A DNA stretch of 34,032 nucleotides, taken from assembly GCA_947460455.1 (NCBI GenBank), contig CANHKG010000022.1, positions 1 through 34,032 of the forward strand, given 5' to 3'. The stretch comes from Rhodospirillales bacterium (GTDB lineage: Bacteria; Pseudomonadota; Alphaproteobacteria; Acetobacterales; Acetobacteraceae). Numbering within the stretch: the stretch's first letter is position 1; each line of letters opens with the position of its first letter. Below, piece after piece: positions 7,287 through 14,463 of the stretch. The position numbers and the translations under genes were made by a program. The notes under the pieces were generated by a model, which worked only from the letters and a program-made list of their open reading frames with translations, was not told the origin of the DNA and searched no databases.

Positions 7287-8024
7287 TCAGCCGGGTTTCG
7301 GAATCCCGTTCGCGATCATCAACACCCCCGCCGCCAGCAAAAGCACCATCACCAACCGGCGATAATCCTGGTCACCCAGACGCGCAAACAGCCGCGTGCC
7401 CGCCCACAACGGCAGCAGCATGCAGGGTGCCGCCAGCGCGAACAGCCGGATCTCCTCCGCCCCCACCAACCCCTTCGCCACAAACGCCGAAAGAGCCAAC
7501 GCATGCATCGCGGTATTGAAGGCCTGCACCAGCGCCCGCTGCCGCGCCTTCTCCCAGCCACGCAGCGTCATCCACAGCGTCGGCACCGGCCCGGTCAGCC
7601 CGCCGATCCCGCCGAGTACGCCGCCGATCCACCCCACCACGGCATCACCCGCCATGCCGCCCCGCTCAAACCGCGGCAGCGTCCGCAGCAGCAGCATCGC
7701 GCTGCACCAGCCCACCAGGAAAATCCCGAACGCCAGCCGGAACATCGCCGCATCGATCAGCGGCAGCACCCAGGCCCCCACCGGCACCCCCAGCACCCCG
7801 CCGGCAATGAACGGCCACGCCGCCCGCAGCCGCAGGCCCTGCCAGGTGGTGCGCCCGTTCAGCAACTGGCCGAGCAGCGAACACGCCACCACCAGCGGCC
7901 CCGCACTGTCGGGCGGCAGCACCCAGGCCCAGAAGGCGAGCGACACCATGGCAAAGGCGAAGCCGCTCAACCCCTGGACAAACCCCGCCGCCGCAGCGCC
8001 GAGGCCAACAAGCAGAAGCTCCAG
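7287..8024 (-). CDS. TauE/SafE-family permease
   Basis: An inner-membrane protein of the sulfite exporter TauE/SafE family, with about seven or eight hydrophobic segments and two family repeats, the second including GWIGGVLGGIGGLTGP. Members move sulfite, sulfonates or other organic anions; the substrate is not evident. The start is a puzzle. The first ordinary start codon is TTG at 7970 (LSGFAFAM), but the conserved first segment VGLGAAAAGFVQGLSGF lies upstream in frame, and the only start-like codon before the in-frame TGA is CTG at 8024 (LELLLVGLG). I give the longer form. It begins 1 base after the NIPSNAP stop, which fits translational coupling. If CTG is not used, the gene is 7287-7970. 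Confidence 0.85.
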   Translation of the reverse strand: MELLLVGLGAAAAGFVQGLSGFAFAMVSLAFWAWVLPPDSAGPLVVACSLLGQLLNGRTTWQGLRLRAAWPFIAGGVLGVPVGAWVLPLIDAAMFRLAFGIFLVGWCSAMLLLRTLPRFERGGMAGDAVVGWIGGVLGGIGGLTGPVPTLWMTLRGWEKARQRALVQAFNTAMHALALSAFVAKGLVGAEEIRLFALAAPCMLLPLWAGTRLFARLGDQDYRRLVMVLLLAAGVLMIANGIPKPG

Positions 8025-8025
8025 C

Positions 8026-8352
8026 CTACTTCACAGACGAGAAGGCAGTCGGCGACAGGAACGCGTTCATCACGTTCTGGTTGATCGGCCCATCGGCCTC
8101 CGTCTCGGCCCGCACCTTCAGCCAGTCGGGATCGGTGGCAAACGCGTTCCACTTCTGCTCGCGCTCGGCCAGCGATTCCCAGGCCAGCAGGTAGGTCAGG
8201 TCGTTGTTCGATTCGCCCACCAGCGTGGTCCAGAACCCGGCCTGGCGGATGCCGTGCTTCTCCCACAGCTTCAGCGTGTGGTTCTGGAAGCGCGACAGCA
8301 GCGCCGGCAGCCGGCCCGGAATCGTGCGGTAGACGCGAAGTTCGTAGATCAT
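8026..8352 (-). CDS. NIPSNAP-family protein
   Basis: A 108-residue protein with the ferredoxin-like (dimeric alpha/beta barrel) NIPSNAP fold. The N terminus MIYELRVYRTIPGRLPALLSR and the later LTYLLAWESLAEREQKWNAF are the typical conserved parts. Bacterial members often sit with catabolic or transport genes, and their biochemical role is not settled. It is the first gene of a leftward pair with the TauE/SafE permease and is divergent from the DadA-like flavoprotein, with 93 bases between. Confidence 0.9.
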   Translation of the reverse strand: MIYELRVYRTIPGRLPALLSRFQNHTLKLWEKHGIRQAGFWTTLVGESNNDLTYLLAWESLAEREQKWNAFATDPDWLKVRAETEADGPINQNVMNAFLSPTAFSSVK

Positions 8353-8445
8353 CGGTTTCCTCCCTTGGAACGAACGGGCTGTGCAGCGCCCGCACCCCGG
8401 CTATCGTGCGCGGCGCGCAGAAGCGGCGCAACGGGGCGAAGTGCG

Positions 8446-9702
8446 ATGCATGTGGCGGTGATCGGGGCAGGGATCGTGGGGGCCGTGAGCGCAGTGGAGC
8501 TGCAGCGCGACGGCCACGACGTGACCATCATCGAACCCGGCGAACCCGGCGGCGAGCAGGCGGCCAGCTACGGCAATGGCTGCTGGCTCAGCCCCAGCTC
8601 CGTCATCCCCATGTCCGGCCCCGGCTTGTGGCGGAAAGTGCCCGGCTGGCTCGCCGACCCGCTGGGGCCGCTCGCGATCCGCTGGTCCTACTTCCCGCGC
8701 GCGCTGCCCTGGCTGCTGCGTTTCCTGCGGGCGGGCTCCAACTGGGACAAGGTGCGCCGCACGGCGCCAGCCATGCGCGCCCTGGTGGTCGGCTGCCCGG
8801 AGAAGCATCTCGCCCTGGCCGAGGAAGCCGGCGTCGCCCACCTCATCCAGCGCGGCGGCCTGCTCTACCCCTATCCCAGCCGCGCCGATTTCGAGGCGGA
8901 GCGCGAAACCTGGGCGATCCGCCGGGAACAGGGCATCGCCTGGACCGAGCTTGACGAGAACGAACTGCGCCAGCGCGAGCCGGAACTGGACCGGCGCTAC
9001 AAGTTTGCCGTCCACGTGCACGAAGGCGGACACTGCATCGACCCCGGCGCCTATGTCGCCGCCCTGGTGAACCTCGTCGTCGCCCGCGGCGGCACGCTGC
9101 TGCGCGCCAAGGTGGAAGCGCTGGAGATCGACGAGGGAAAGCTGCGCGCCGTGCAGACCAGCGCCGGCCCGGTGCCCTGCGAGCGCGCCGTGATCGCCGC
9201 CGGCGCATGGTCCCGGGTCCTGGCGGCCCAAGCCGGCGACGACGTGCCGCTGGAGACCGAGCGCGGCTACCACGCCCTGATCCTCGGCGCGGAGACCGGC
9301 CCGCGCACGCCGATGATCCCTTCCGACGGCAAGATGTCCAACGTCCGCACCCCGCAGGGCCTGCGCATTGCGGGCCAGGTGGAGATCGCGGGGCTGGAAG
9401 CGGCACCCAACTGGAAGCGCGCCGAGGTGCTGCGGGACTACGCGCTCGCCACCTGGCCATCCCTGCCGCGCGACCTGAAGCCGGAGCAGGTGAAGGTGTG
9501 GATGGGCCACCGCCCCTCCATGCCCGACAGCCTGCCGGTGATCGGCCCCGCCAGTGGCTGCGCCGACGTGGTGCATGCCTTCGGCCACGGGCATATCGGC
9601 CTCGCCGCCGGCGCCACCACCGGTCGCCTTGTCGCCGACCTTGTTTCCGGCACCACGCCGGTGATCGACCCCGCGCCCTATTCGCCCGCCCGCTTCCGCT
9701 AG
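8446..9702 (+). CDS. FAD-dependent amine/D-amino acid oxidoreductase (DadA-like)
   Basis: A 418-residue flavoprotein of the DAO family. The N-terminal dinucleotide-binding motif is VIGAGIVGAVSA (GxGxxG at residues 7-12), followed by the acidic strand end IIE; the family's C-terminal FAD contact is HAFGHGHIGLAAGATTGRL. It resembles DadA-type D-amino acid dehydrogenases, which oxidise amines and pass electrons to a quinone. The exact substrate is unknown. The ATG at 8446 gives the motif directly at the N terminus. The alpha/beta hydrolase begins 10 bases after its stop, so the two are probably one transcript. Confidence 0.92.
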   Translation: MHVAVIGAGIVGAVSAVELQRDGHDVTIIEPGEPGGEQAASYGNGCWLSPSSVIPMSGPGLWRKVPGWLADPLGPLAIRWSYFPRALPWLLRFLRAGSNWDKVRRTAPAMRALVVGCPEKHLALAEEAGVAHLIQRGGLLYPYPSRADFEAERETWAIRREQGIAWTELDENELRQREPELDRRYKFAVHVHEGGHCIDPGAYVAALVNLVVARGGTLLRAKVEALEIDEGKLRAVQTSAGPVPCERAVIAAGAWSRVLAAQAGDDVPLETERGYHALILGAETGPRTPMIPSDGKMSNVRTPQGLRIAGQVEIAGLEAAPNWKRAEVLRDYALATWPSLPRDLKPEQVKVWMGHRPSMPDSLPVIGPASGCADVVHAFGHGHIGLAAGATTGRLVADLVSGTTPVIDPAPYSPARFR

Positions 9703-9712
9703 GAGCCGAACG

Positions 9713-10549
9713 ATGGACCTTCCCACCCTGCCGCCGCGCCGCACCGGCACGCTCGCCCGCCCTGGCTCCACGCTCTACTACGAGGTCACCGGCAGCGGCC
9801 CGGCGGTGGTGTTCGCCCATGGGCTTGGCGGCAACCACATGAGCTGGTGGCAGCAGGTGGCGCATTTCGCGCCGCGCTACACCTGCGTCACCTTCGCCCA
9901 TCGCGGTTTCGCCCCCTCCACCGCCATCGAGGGCGGGCCGAACCCGGCGGACTATGCAGACGACCTCGCCGCCCTGGTGAGCCATCTGGACCTGCCGGAC
10001 CTGCGCATCGTCGGACAATCGATGGGCGGCTGGACCGCGATCGAATACGCGCTGCGCCGCCCGCCGGCGCTGAAGGGCATCGTGCTCGCCGCCACCACCG
10101 GCAGCATCGACGTGAAGCAGATCCGCGAGCCCGAGCTTGCGATGCTGAAGGACTGGTCGGAGTTCGGCGAGGCGTTGGTGCCCAAGCTGTGGGCGGCCGG
10201 CATGCACCCGGCCTGTGGCGCACGGATGGCCGCTGAGCAGCCCGCGCTGCACCTGCTGTATCGCCAGATCGACGGCATGAACGCCCATTGGGACAAGGAG
10301 GCGCTGCGCCGCCGCCTGATGCAAAGCCGCACCCGCCCGCCGGAGGATCTGCGCAAGGTGGCCTGCCCGATCCTGTTCGTGCCGAACGACGAGGACGTGG
10401 TGATGCCCCCCTTCGCGGCGGACGCGATCGCCGCCGTGGTGCCCGGCACCGAGGTGGCCCATATCGGCGATGCCGGCCATTCCGGCTATTTCGAACGCCC
10501 GGCCGAGTTCAACCGCATCGTCGGCGCGTTCCTGGAAAAAACCCGCTAA
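9713..10549 (+). CDS. Alpha/beta-hydrolase
   Basis: A 278-residue alpha/beta-hydrolase. The oxyanion motif HGLGG is at residues 36-40, the nucleophile elbow GQSMGG at 101-106 (Ser103), the acidic residue is probably in VPNDEDVV, and the catalytic His is in IGDAGHSGYFERP near the C terminus. It resembles 3-oxoadipate enol-lactonase and related esterases, but sequence alone does not fix the substrate. GGAG upstream of ATG 9713 is a good ribosome-binding site. It follows the flavoprotein gene by 10 bases and is followed by a strong hairpin, so it ends the unit. Confidence 0.92.
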   Translation: MDLPTLPPRRTGTLARPGSTLYYEVTGSGPAVVFAHGLGGNHMSWWQQVAHFAPRYTCVTFAHRGFAPSTAIEGGPNPADYADDLAALVSHLDLPDLRIVGQSMGGWTAIEYALRRPPALKGIVLAATTGSIDVKQIREPELAMLKDWSEFGEALVPKLWAAGMHPACGARMAAEQPALHLLYRQIDGMNAHWDKEALRRRLMQSRTRPPEDLRKVACPILFVPNDEDVVMPPFAADAIAAVVPGTEVAHIGDAGHSGYFERPAEFNRIVGAFLEKTR

Positions 10550-10561
10550 GCAACCCACTCC

Positions 10562-10610
10562 GTTCGTTTGCGCCCAAGGGCCGCAGTGGGCGCAAACGAA
10601 CAAAGTCTTT
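10562..10610 (+). terminator. 15-bp hairpin with T tract after the hydrolase gene
   Basis: GTTCGTTTGCGCCCA (10562-10576) pairs perfectly with 10587-10601 around a 10-base loop, starting 12 bases after the hydrolase stop. The T-rich lead of the dispersed repeat (GTCTTTTTT) follows at once. As a unit, hairpin plus T tract should terminate rightward transcription well. Confidence 0.75.
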
Positions 10611-10640
10611 TTTGCTTCTTTTTTCTTCAGAAAAAAGAAG
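10605..10640 (+). repeat. Dispersed hairpin repeat, copy B
   Basis: GTCTTTTTTGCTTC leads into an 11-bp stem CTTCTTTTTTC (10615-10625) and GAAAAAAGAAG (10630-10640) with loop TTCA. It matches copy A at 1908-1959 in reverse orientation, base for base apart from run lengths. Both copies lie a short distance after a gene's end. Confidence 0.75.
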
Positions 10641-10866
10641 ACGCTTCCTTGCTCCGCTCGAAGACCAGCCATGCAACGGTTGTGCCGGCGGCCGCGTTTC
10701 GCCATGGTGCGCGCCGCTGACGAAGGGAATGCCTGCATGAGTGCCACAGATCGCCGCCCCGACGCAGATTGCGCCGCGCGGCTGTCCGCGCGCCGCGGCT
10801 GAACCCCAGGGCCCCGGCCTTTTTTTTCCTTCGGATGCAAAGGCGGGCCTGCGGGCCCGGACTCCC
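10641..10866. other. Non-coding stretch before the MATE gene
   Basis: Together with the hairpins before it, this completes a 317-base gap (10550-10866). It holds a GC-rich part with interrupted palindromes around 10775-10800 (CCGCGCGG and CGCGCGCCGCGG) and a run of eight T at 10820-10827 that follows GGCCCCGGCC; that stem would have a 2-base loop, too tight for a normal terminator. I see no convincing gene or promoter. A reading frame in phase with the MATE gene starts at 10741 but its residues do not look like a protein of that family. Confidence 0.5.
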
Positions 10867-12234
10867 ATGGTTTCCTACCTGACCAAACGCGGGTTCCCCT
10901 GGCGGGACCTGCGCGAGACCCTCACCCTCGCGCTTCCCCTGATCGCCGCCCAGGTGGCGCTGATTGCCCAGCACGTGGTGGATGTGCTGCTGGCCGGCCA
11001 CCTTGGTGCGCGCGTGCTGGGGATTGTCGCCATCGGCACCAATGCCTGGGGCGTGGCGCTGATGGGCATTGTCGGCCTGATGATGGCGCTGCCACCTGGC
11101 GTGGCGCAGCTGGATGGTGCCGGGCGGCGCGGCGAGGTGATTCCGCTGTTCCGCCAGGCGCTGTGGCTGGCCTTGTTTGTCGGCGTTGCGGTGATCGGGC
11201 TGGCGTGGCTGGTCGCGCCCTATGTGGTTGGGCTGCTCGGCATCGATCCCGCGTTGAGTGCGGAGACGGTGGCGTTCCTGCGCGTGCTGAGCCTGACGGC
11301 GCCGGCCACGGCGGTGTTCTGCGCCTGCCGCGGGCTGACCGACGGTATTTCCCGCCCGCGCGTCAGCCTGTGCTTCGGGCTGCTGGGCCTGGCGATCCTG
11401 GCGCCGCTGGGCTGGGTGATGATGTACGGCAAGTTCGGCGTGCCCCCGTTGGGCGCGATGGGCTGCGCCTGGGCCAACGTGACGGCGATGTGGGTCTCGG
11501 CGCTGTCGTACCTGGCCTATGTGCGCTTCAGCCAAGTGACGCATGGGCTGGGCTGGGAGGTGGGCGGCATTGCGCCGCGCCCGGCCGCGATCATGGCGCT
11601 GCTGCGCGTGGGCGCGCCGATGTCCGCCAGCGTGATGCTGGAGGCCGGGGTGTTCGCCGCCGCGGCGCTGGTGGTGGCCAGCTTCGGCGAGGTGGCGGCG
11701 GGCAGCCACCAGATTGCGCTGAACGTGGCGGCGCTGAGCTTCATGATCCCGCTGGGGCTTTCGATGGCCGTGACGGTGCGGGTGGGCAATGCGGTCGGCC
11801 GTGGCGATCCCGCGGGCGTGCGCCGGGCGGGAATGGTGGGGATCTTCGCGGCACTGGGAACGCAGAGTGTGCCGGCGGCGCTGATGTGGTTGCTGCCGGT
11901 GCCGATCGCGGCACTCTACACCAGCGATCCCGCGCTGATCGCCGGCGCCGGGGCGTTGCTGTCCTTGGCCGCACTTTTCCAGCTGTCGGACGGCGTGCAG
12001 GTGGCCGCGATGGGCGCGCTGCGCGGGTTGAAGGACACGCGGGTGCCGATGTTCATTGCCGCCTTCTCCTACTGGGGCGTGGGCATGCCGGCCGGCTGGC
12101 TGCTGTGCTTCCACGGCGGCATGGGCATTGGCGGCATGTGGGTGGGGCTGATCGCCGGGCTCACCTGTGCGGCCGTGATGCTCTCCGCACGGTTCCATCT
12201 TCATACCCGCCAGTCCGCACTGGTTCTGGCCTGA
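10867..12234 (+). CDS. MATE-family efflux transporter (NorM-like)
   Basis: A 455-residue inner-membrane antiporter, the usual MATE length, with about twelve hydrophobic segments in two halves. Family landmarks are LPLIAAQVALIAQHVVDVLLAGHLG in the first helices, the AMGCAWANVTAMW segment, GSHQIALNVAALSFMIPLGLSMAVTVRVGN at the start of the second half, and GALRGLKDTRVPM. NorM-type members export cationic drugs and dyes by Na+ or H+ exchange; the substrate here is not predictable. I chose ATG 10867 (MVSYLTKRGFPW); an upstream in-frame ATG at 10741 would add 42 low-similarity residues. Confidence 0.93.
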   Translation: MVSYLTKRGFPWRDLRETLTLALPLIAAQVALIAQHVVDVLLAGHLGARVLGIVAIGTNAWGVALMGIVGLMMALPPGVAQLDGAGRRGEVIPLFRQALWLALFVGVAVIGLAWLVAPYVVGLLGIDPALSAETVAFLRVLSLTAPATAVFCACRGLTDGISRPRVSLCFGLLGLAILAPLGWVMMYGKFGVPPLGAMGCAWANVTAMWVSALSYLAYVRFSQVTHGLGWEVGGIAPRPAAIMALLRVGAPMSASVMLEAGVFAAAALVVASFGEVAAGSHQIALNVAALSFMIPLGLSMAVTVRVGNAVGRGDPAGVRRAGMVGIFAALGTQSVPAALMWLLPVPIAALYTSDPALIAGAGALLSLAALFQLSDGVQVAAMGALRGLKDTRVPMFIAAFSYWGVGMPAGWLLCFHGGMGIGGMWVGLIAGLTCAAVMLSARFHLHTRQSALVLA

Positions 12235-12296
12235 GGGTGGCTTGTGGGCTGAGGGGCGGGGCGGCAGTGTGGCGGCAGATCGGGGAGGGGCTGCAC

Positions 12297-12812
12297 ATGT
12301 CGCGATGGGCCACGATGCTTCTGGCTGCGTTCCTGGCCGCACCGGCATTGCCGGGCGTGGCGGCGGCGCAATGGGCCGCCTATCCCGGTGCCGTGCGCGA
12401 TGCGGCGCTGGAGGCCAAGGCGGCGGAACAGGCGAAGCAGGCCAACATGGGCGCGGGCATGAGCTCCACCATCGCCGTCTCGCAGGACAGCTTCGAGACG
12501 GTGCATGCGTTCTATCGTGGCCGTGGCAAGGAATTCGTGCTGCCTGCGCGGCCGGGGCAGGCGGCTGGCGGCTATGAGCGCGAGCTGCCGGCGGGCTTTC
12601 GCCGCGGCGCCAATGGGATGGAGGTGATCCCCTCTGGCATCAAGGTAAAGCAGGTGATCATCATTCTCGATGGTGCGGCGGATATCGCGGCATCGAAGGA
12701 TTGGATCAGCATCAGCCGGCCGCTGATCGGTGAGGTGGTGCAGCGCGACGGTGCCATGACCTACCCCGACGTGCGCGACGCAACCGCGATCCTGCGCACG
12801 ATCAAGCAGTAA
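12297..12812 (+). CDS. Small exported protein of unknown function
   Basis: A 171-residue protein. Residues 1-24 (MSRWATMLLAAFLAAPALPG then VAAA) are a clear signal peptide with cleavage likely after Ala24, so the mature protein is periplasmic. The mature part contains an Ala/Lys helix (DAALEAKAAEQAKQANMG), a segment SFETVHAFYRGRGKEF and a strand-like KVKQVIIILDGAADI. The SFETVHAFYRGRGKEF segment resembles periplasmic proteins of unknown role, but I do not recognise a named domain. GGGGAGGGG at 12282-12290 is a strong ribosome-binding site for ATG 12297. The GhrA-like gene starts 17 bases after its stop. Confidence 0.82.
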   Translation: MSRWATMLLAAFLAAPALPGVAAAQWAAYPGAVRDAALEAKAAEQAKQANMGAGMSSTIAVSQDSFETVHAFYRGRGKEFVLPARPGQAAGGYERELPAGFRRGANGMEVIPSGIKVKQVIIILDGAADIAASKDWISISRPLIGEVVQRDGAMTYPDVRDATAILRTIKQ

Positions 12813-12829
12813 CAAGACAGGGGGCCGAC

Positions 12830-13771
12830 GTGACCATCCTTGCCATCCGCCATGGCGGCGCCAACGCGATCGCCGATTACGGCCCGCATTTCGCCGAATT
12901 CGCTCCGCAGCTGGAACTGCGGCTGTGGGACGACCCGGCGCTCGATCTCGCCGCCGTCGACTACGTGCTGATGTGGGGGAAGGACCCCGAGCGTCTGGCG
13001 AAGATGGTGAACCTCAAGGCCATCTTCAGCCCCGGCGCGGGGGTGGAGCACATCGTGAACGACCCCACCTGGCCGCAGCACGTGCCGCTGGTGCGGATGT
13101 TCACCGATGGCTTCGCGCGGCGGATGGGCGAATACGCGATCCTGGGCGCGCTGGCGCTGATGAAGGATTTGCCGCGCAACATCGCCGGCCAGCAGGCGCG
13201 AAACTGGGACCAGTTCGACCCCGAGCCGATCGCGCCAGAGGTGCGGGTGGGCGTGATGGGCATGGGCAATCTCGGCAGCGTGACCGCGAAGATGATGCAG
13301 GCGTTCGGCTTTCCGGTGGCGGGCTGGTCCGCCAGCCGCAAGGACATCCCGGGGATCACGAGCTTCGCGGGGATGGCGGAGCTGCCGGCGTTCCTGGCGC
13401 AGACAGACATGCTGGTGATGGTGCTGCCCGATACGGTAGCGACCAAGGGGCTGATGAACGCCGAACGCTTCGCGATGATGCCGAAGGGGGCCAGCGTGGT
13501 GAATGCCGGGCGCGGGCCGCAGCTGGTGCTGGCGGATCTGATGGCGGCGCTGGATTCCGGCCACCTGCACGGCGCGTTCCTGGATGTGTTCGCCCCGGAG
13601 CCGCCGCCGGCCGACCATGCGGTGTGGGGCCACAAGCGCATCATCATGACCCCGCACAACGCCGCCTTCGACACGCGGCGGGAGCGGGCGCGCTATGTGG
13701 CAGGCGCCATCCTGGCGCATGGGCGGGGGGAGGCTTTGCCGAACCTCTACCAGGCCGGCAGGGGGTACTGA
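12830..13771 (+). CDS. ghrA: D-2-hydroxyacid dehydrogenase, GhrA-like
   Basis: A 313-residue NAD(P)H-dependent reductase of the GhrA type, which reduces glyoxylate and hydroxypyruvate. The Rossmann motif is GMGNLG (residues 144-149). The catalytic triad is in place: Arg228 in NAGRGP, Glu257 in DVFAPEP and His276 in TPHNAA, matching the spacing known for GhrA. The start is a GTG at 12830 with GGGGG ahead of it. The gene is co-directional with the exported-protein gene. The specific substrate is inferred from family similarity. Confidence 0.9.
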   Translation: MTILAIRHGGANAIADYGPHFAEFAPQLELRLWDDPALDLAAVDYVLMWGKDPERLAKMVNLKAIFSPGAGVEHIVNDPTWPQHVPLVRMFTDGFARRMGEYAILGALALMKDLPRNIAGQQARNWDQFDPEPIAPEVRVGVMGMGNLGSVTAKMMQAFGFPVAGWSASRKDIPGITSFAGMAELPAFLAQTDMLVMVLPDTVATKGLMNAERFAMMPKGASVVNAGRGPQLVLADLMAALDSGHLHGAFLDVFAPEPPPADHAVWGHKRIIMTPHNAAFDTRRERARYVAGAILAHGRGEALPNLYQAGRGY

Positions 13772-13797
13772 CCCGTCATTCGGGGGGGTGCACCAAA

Positions 13798-13876
13798 GCG
13801 AAGCGGTCACAGAGAGCACGGAGCAGAAGCTCGTTTTCCTCTCTGTGGCCCTCTCTGCTCTCTGTGACCGCTTCGC
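13798..13876. repeat. 21-bp perfect inverted repeat with CTCTGTG words
   Basis: Arms 13798-13818 and 13856-13876 are perfect 21-base reverse complements (GCGAAGCGGTCACAGAGAGC plus A, and its complement) around a 37-base loop that contains a further CTCTGTG at 13841. It lies between the convergent ghrA-like and UPF0114 genes. CTCTGTG and GCGAAGCGGT also occur in the patch at 1981-2060, so this is a second member of the same repeat group and may serve as a bidirectional terminator. Confidence 0.8.
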
Positions 13877-13891
13877 TGCTCGATTTCGGCG

Positions 13892-14380
13892 TCAGTGCGA
13901 CTTGCGGCTCAGCCGGTCCACCACGGCCAGCAGCACCGCGGAGCCCACGAACACCATATGGATGCCGCCCATCACCACCAGCTTCTGCGTGTCGGTGTCC
14001 ATCATGAAGGCGCGCAGCAGGTGGATCGCCGAGATCATCACGATCGACAGCGAAACCTTCAGCTTCACGTTGGCGCTGTCCATCTTGCCCAGCCATTCCG
14101 GCTTGGCGGTTTCGTTCGCCACGTCGATGCGCGAGATGAAGCTCTCGTAGGAGCTGATCGCCACCATCACCAGCAGGTTGGCGACCAGGCAGAGATCGAG
14201 GATCGCGAGCAGGATCAGGACTAGCTCTGATTCCGGAATGGTGAGGATGTGGCCGAACAGGTGCACCAGCTCCCGGCCGATCATGACGTAGATGGCCAAG
14301 ACCGAAGCGATCAGGGCGACGTAGAGCGGCAGCAGCAGCCAGCGCGTGCCGAGCAGCAGGGATTCGATGGTGCGGTCCAT
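13892..14380 (-). CDS. UPF0114 (YqhA-like) membrane protein
   Basis: A 162-residue inner-membrane protein with four hydrophobic segments (about residues 11-35, 48-75, 105-125 and 133-155). The internal block DLCLVANLLVMVAISSYESF and KVSLSIVMISAIHLLRAFM are characteristic of the UPF0114/YqhA family, whose function is not established. I used ATG 14380 (MDRTIESLLLGTRW), the usual family start; the frame extends to 14437 without family similarity. It is divergent from the amidohydrolase at 14464, with 83 bases between. Confidence 0.9.
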   Translation of the reverse strand: MDRTIESLLLGTRWLLLPLYVALIASVLAIYVMIGRELVHLFGHILTIPESELVLILLAILDLCLVANLLVMVAISSYESFISRIDVANETAKPEWLGKMDSANVKLKVSLSIVMISAIHLLRAFMMDTDTQKLVVMGGIHMVFVGSAVLLAVVDRLSRKSH

Positions 14381-14463
14381 GGCCGCAATGATAGCGCCAT
14401 GCCCACGGGTTGACGACTGGCCGTACCACACGCACACCGCCGCGGCTGCGGAGGAACTGACCC

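Noticed and set aside
10810-10827. GGCC-CC-GGCC followed by eight T as a terminator
   Set aside because: The loop would be only 2 bases, so a stable hairpin is unlikely.
8843-10840. 665-codon minus-strand frame over the flavoprotein and hydrolase genes
   Set aside because: Its translation runs through the hairpins and repeats and has no domain; the plus-strand genes have full motifs.
10741-10866. Upstream ATG for the MATE gene
   Set aside because: It adds 42 residues with no transporter character, across a GC-rich palindrome and a T8 run.
10627-12348. 573-codon minus-strand frame over the MATE gene
   Set aside because: His/Gln/Arg-rich shadow translation opposite a well-formed transporter.
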